From Nocardia cyriacigeorgica (GTDB taxonomy: Bacteria; Actinomycetota; Actinomycetes; Mycobacteriales; Mycobacteriaceae), in NCBI RefSeq assembly GCF_005863245.1, contig NZ_VBUT01000018.1:1-34498 (forward strand): 34,498 bases of DNA, read 5' to 3'. Made by a program: the position numbers and the translations under genes. Within the stretch, counting starts at the first letter, position 1, and the number at the start of each line of letters is the position of its first letter. The notes under the pieces were generated by a model that was given only the letters and a program-made list of their open reading frames with translations, was not told the DNA's origin and did no database searches. This document shows, one piece after another, positions 34,379-34,498 of this stretch.

Positions 34379-34498
34379 TCACCGCCGATTCCTGCTCCCG
34401 CCCTCTGTGGCAGGTTCCAGGTATTTGGGCAGTGTCAGTGCGGCGTCGATGGTTGCGCGCATGTTGTCGAGGAAGGGGAAGAGTACGCCGTCCCACTC
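34379..34498 (-). CDS. Partial protein, C-terminus only, enters from the right edge
   Basis: A minus-strand frame is open from the window edge to a TGA at 34379 and gives 39 residues. They include LFPFLDNMRATIDAALTLPK and end in a basic tail. The GC-rich third positions and smooth helical pattern suggest real coding sequence. Nothing identifies the family. Its stop is 98 bases before the ATG of the hypothetical gene at 34280 on the same strand. Confidence 0.45.
   Translation of the reverse strand, partial: EWDGVLFPFLDNMRATIDAALTLPKYLEPATEGGSRNRR

Noticed and set aside
1..34498. CRISPR arrays, tRNA or rRNA genes
   Set aside because: No regularly spaced repeats and no recognisable tRNA or rRNA sequence were seen while reading both strands.

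Overview
The window looks like accessory chromosome from a high-GC mycolic-acid actinobacterium of the order Mycobacteriales, most likely Nocardia or a close relative. The evidence is a complete yrbE-mce import operon, a KshB-type reductase very like mycobacterial Rv3571, an alkane-type CYP153 system, many TetR regulators and decayed IS3 elements. Genus is inference, because no rRNA or housekeeping gene is present. Base composition shifts along the window: the first 3 kb are visibly GC-richer than the mce region.

Layout. (1) 1-2947: a DHA2 drug exporter and a UspA-like protein, possibly followed by a gene leaving the left edge, divergent from a TetR regulator. (2) 3431-7089: a tightly overlapped hotdog thioesterase, cytochrome P450 and BtrH/DUF4872 cassette, divergent from its own TetR. 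(3) 7560-15407: a minus-strand oxidation cluster of AurF-like diiron oxygenase, Baeyer-Villiger-type flavoprotein monooxygenase, SDR dehydrogenase, KshB-like reductase and TetR. Divergent from it are a DUF4873 protein and a second DHA2 exporter. (4) 15517-16710: a frameshifted IS3 element with recognisable terminal repeats. (5) 17176-26894: an mce operon on the minus strand in the order short leader ORF, yrbEA, yrbEB, mceA-F, Mce-associated membrane protein, alpha/beta hydrolase. (6) about 27300-28110: a second decayed IS3 element. (7) 28302-32373: ferredoxin, CYP153 and FAD ferredoxin reductase, divergent from an AraC/OruR-type regulator. (8) 32374-34498: a decayed zone with an AbrB-like protein, the N-terminal wreck of a tyrosine recombinase, one small hypothetical gene and a gene leaving the right edge.

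How it may work together. The diiron oxygenase, SDR and Baeyer-Villiger enzyme suggest stepwise oxidation of a lipophilic substrate: hydroxylation, then ketone formation, then ester insertion. The alpha/beta hydrolase closing the mce operon could cleave such an ester. The link is not only proximity. A 37-bp element upstream of the AurF-like gene (13218-13254) recurs upstream of the mce operon (26906-26942) with 29 of 37 positions identical by eye, including ATAC-N5-GTAT. I propose a co-regulated uptake-plus-oxidation regulon for an unknown hydrophobic compound as the most interesting system here; substrate and regulator are unknown.
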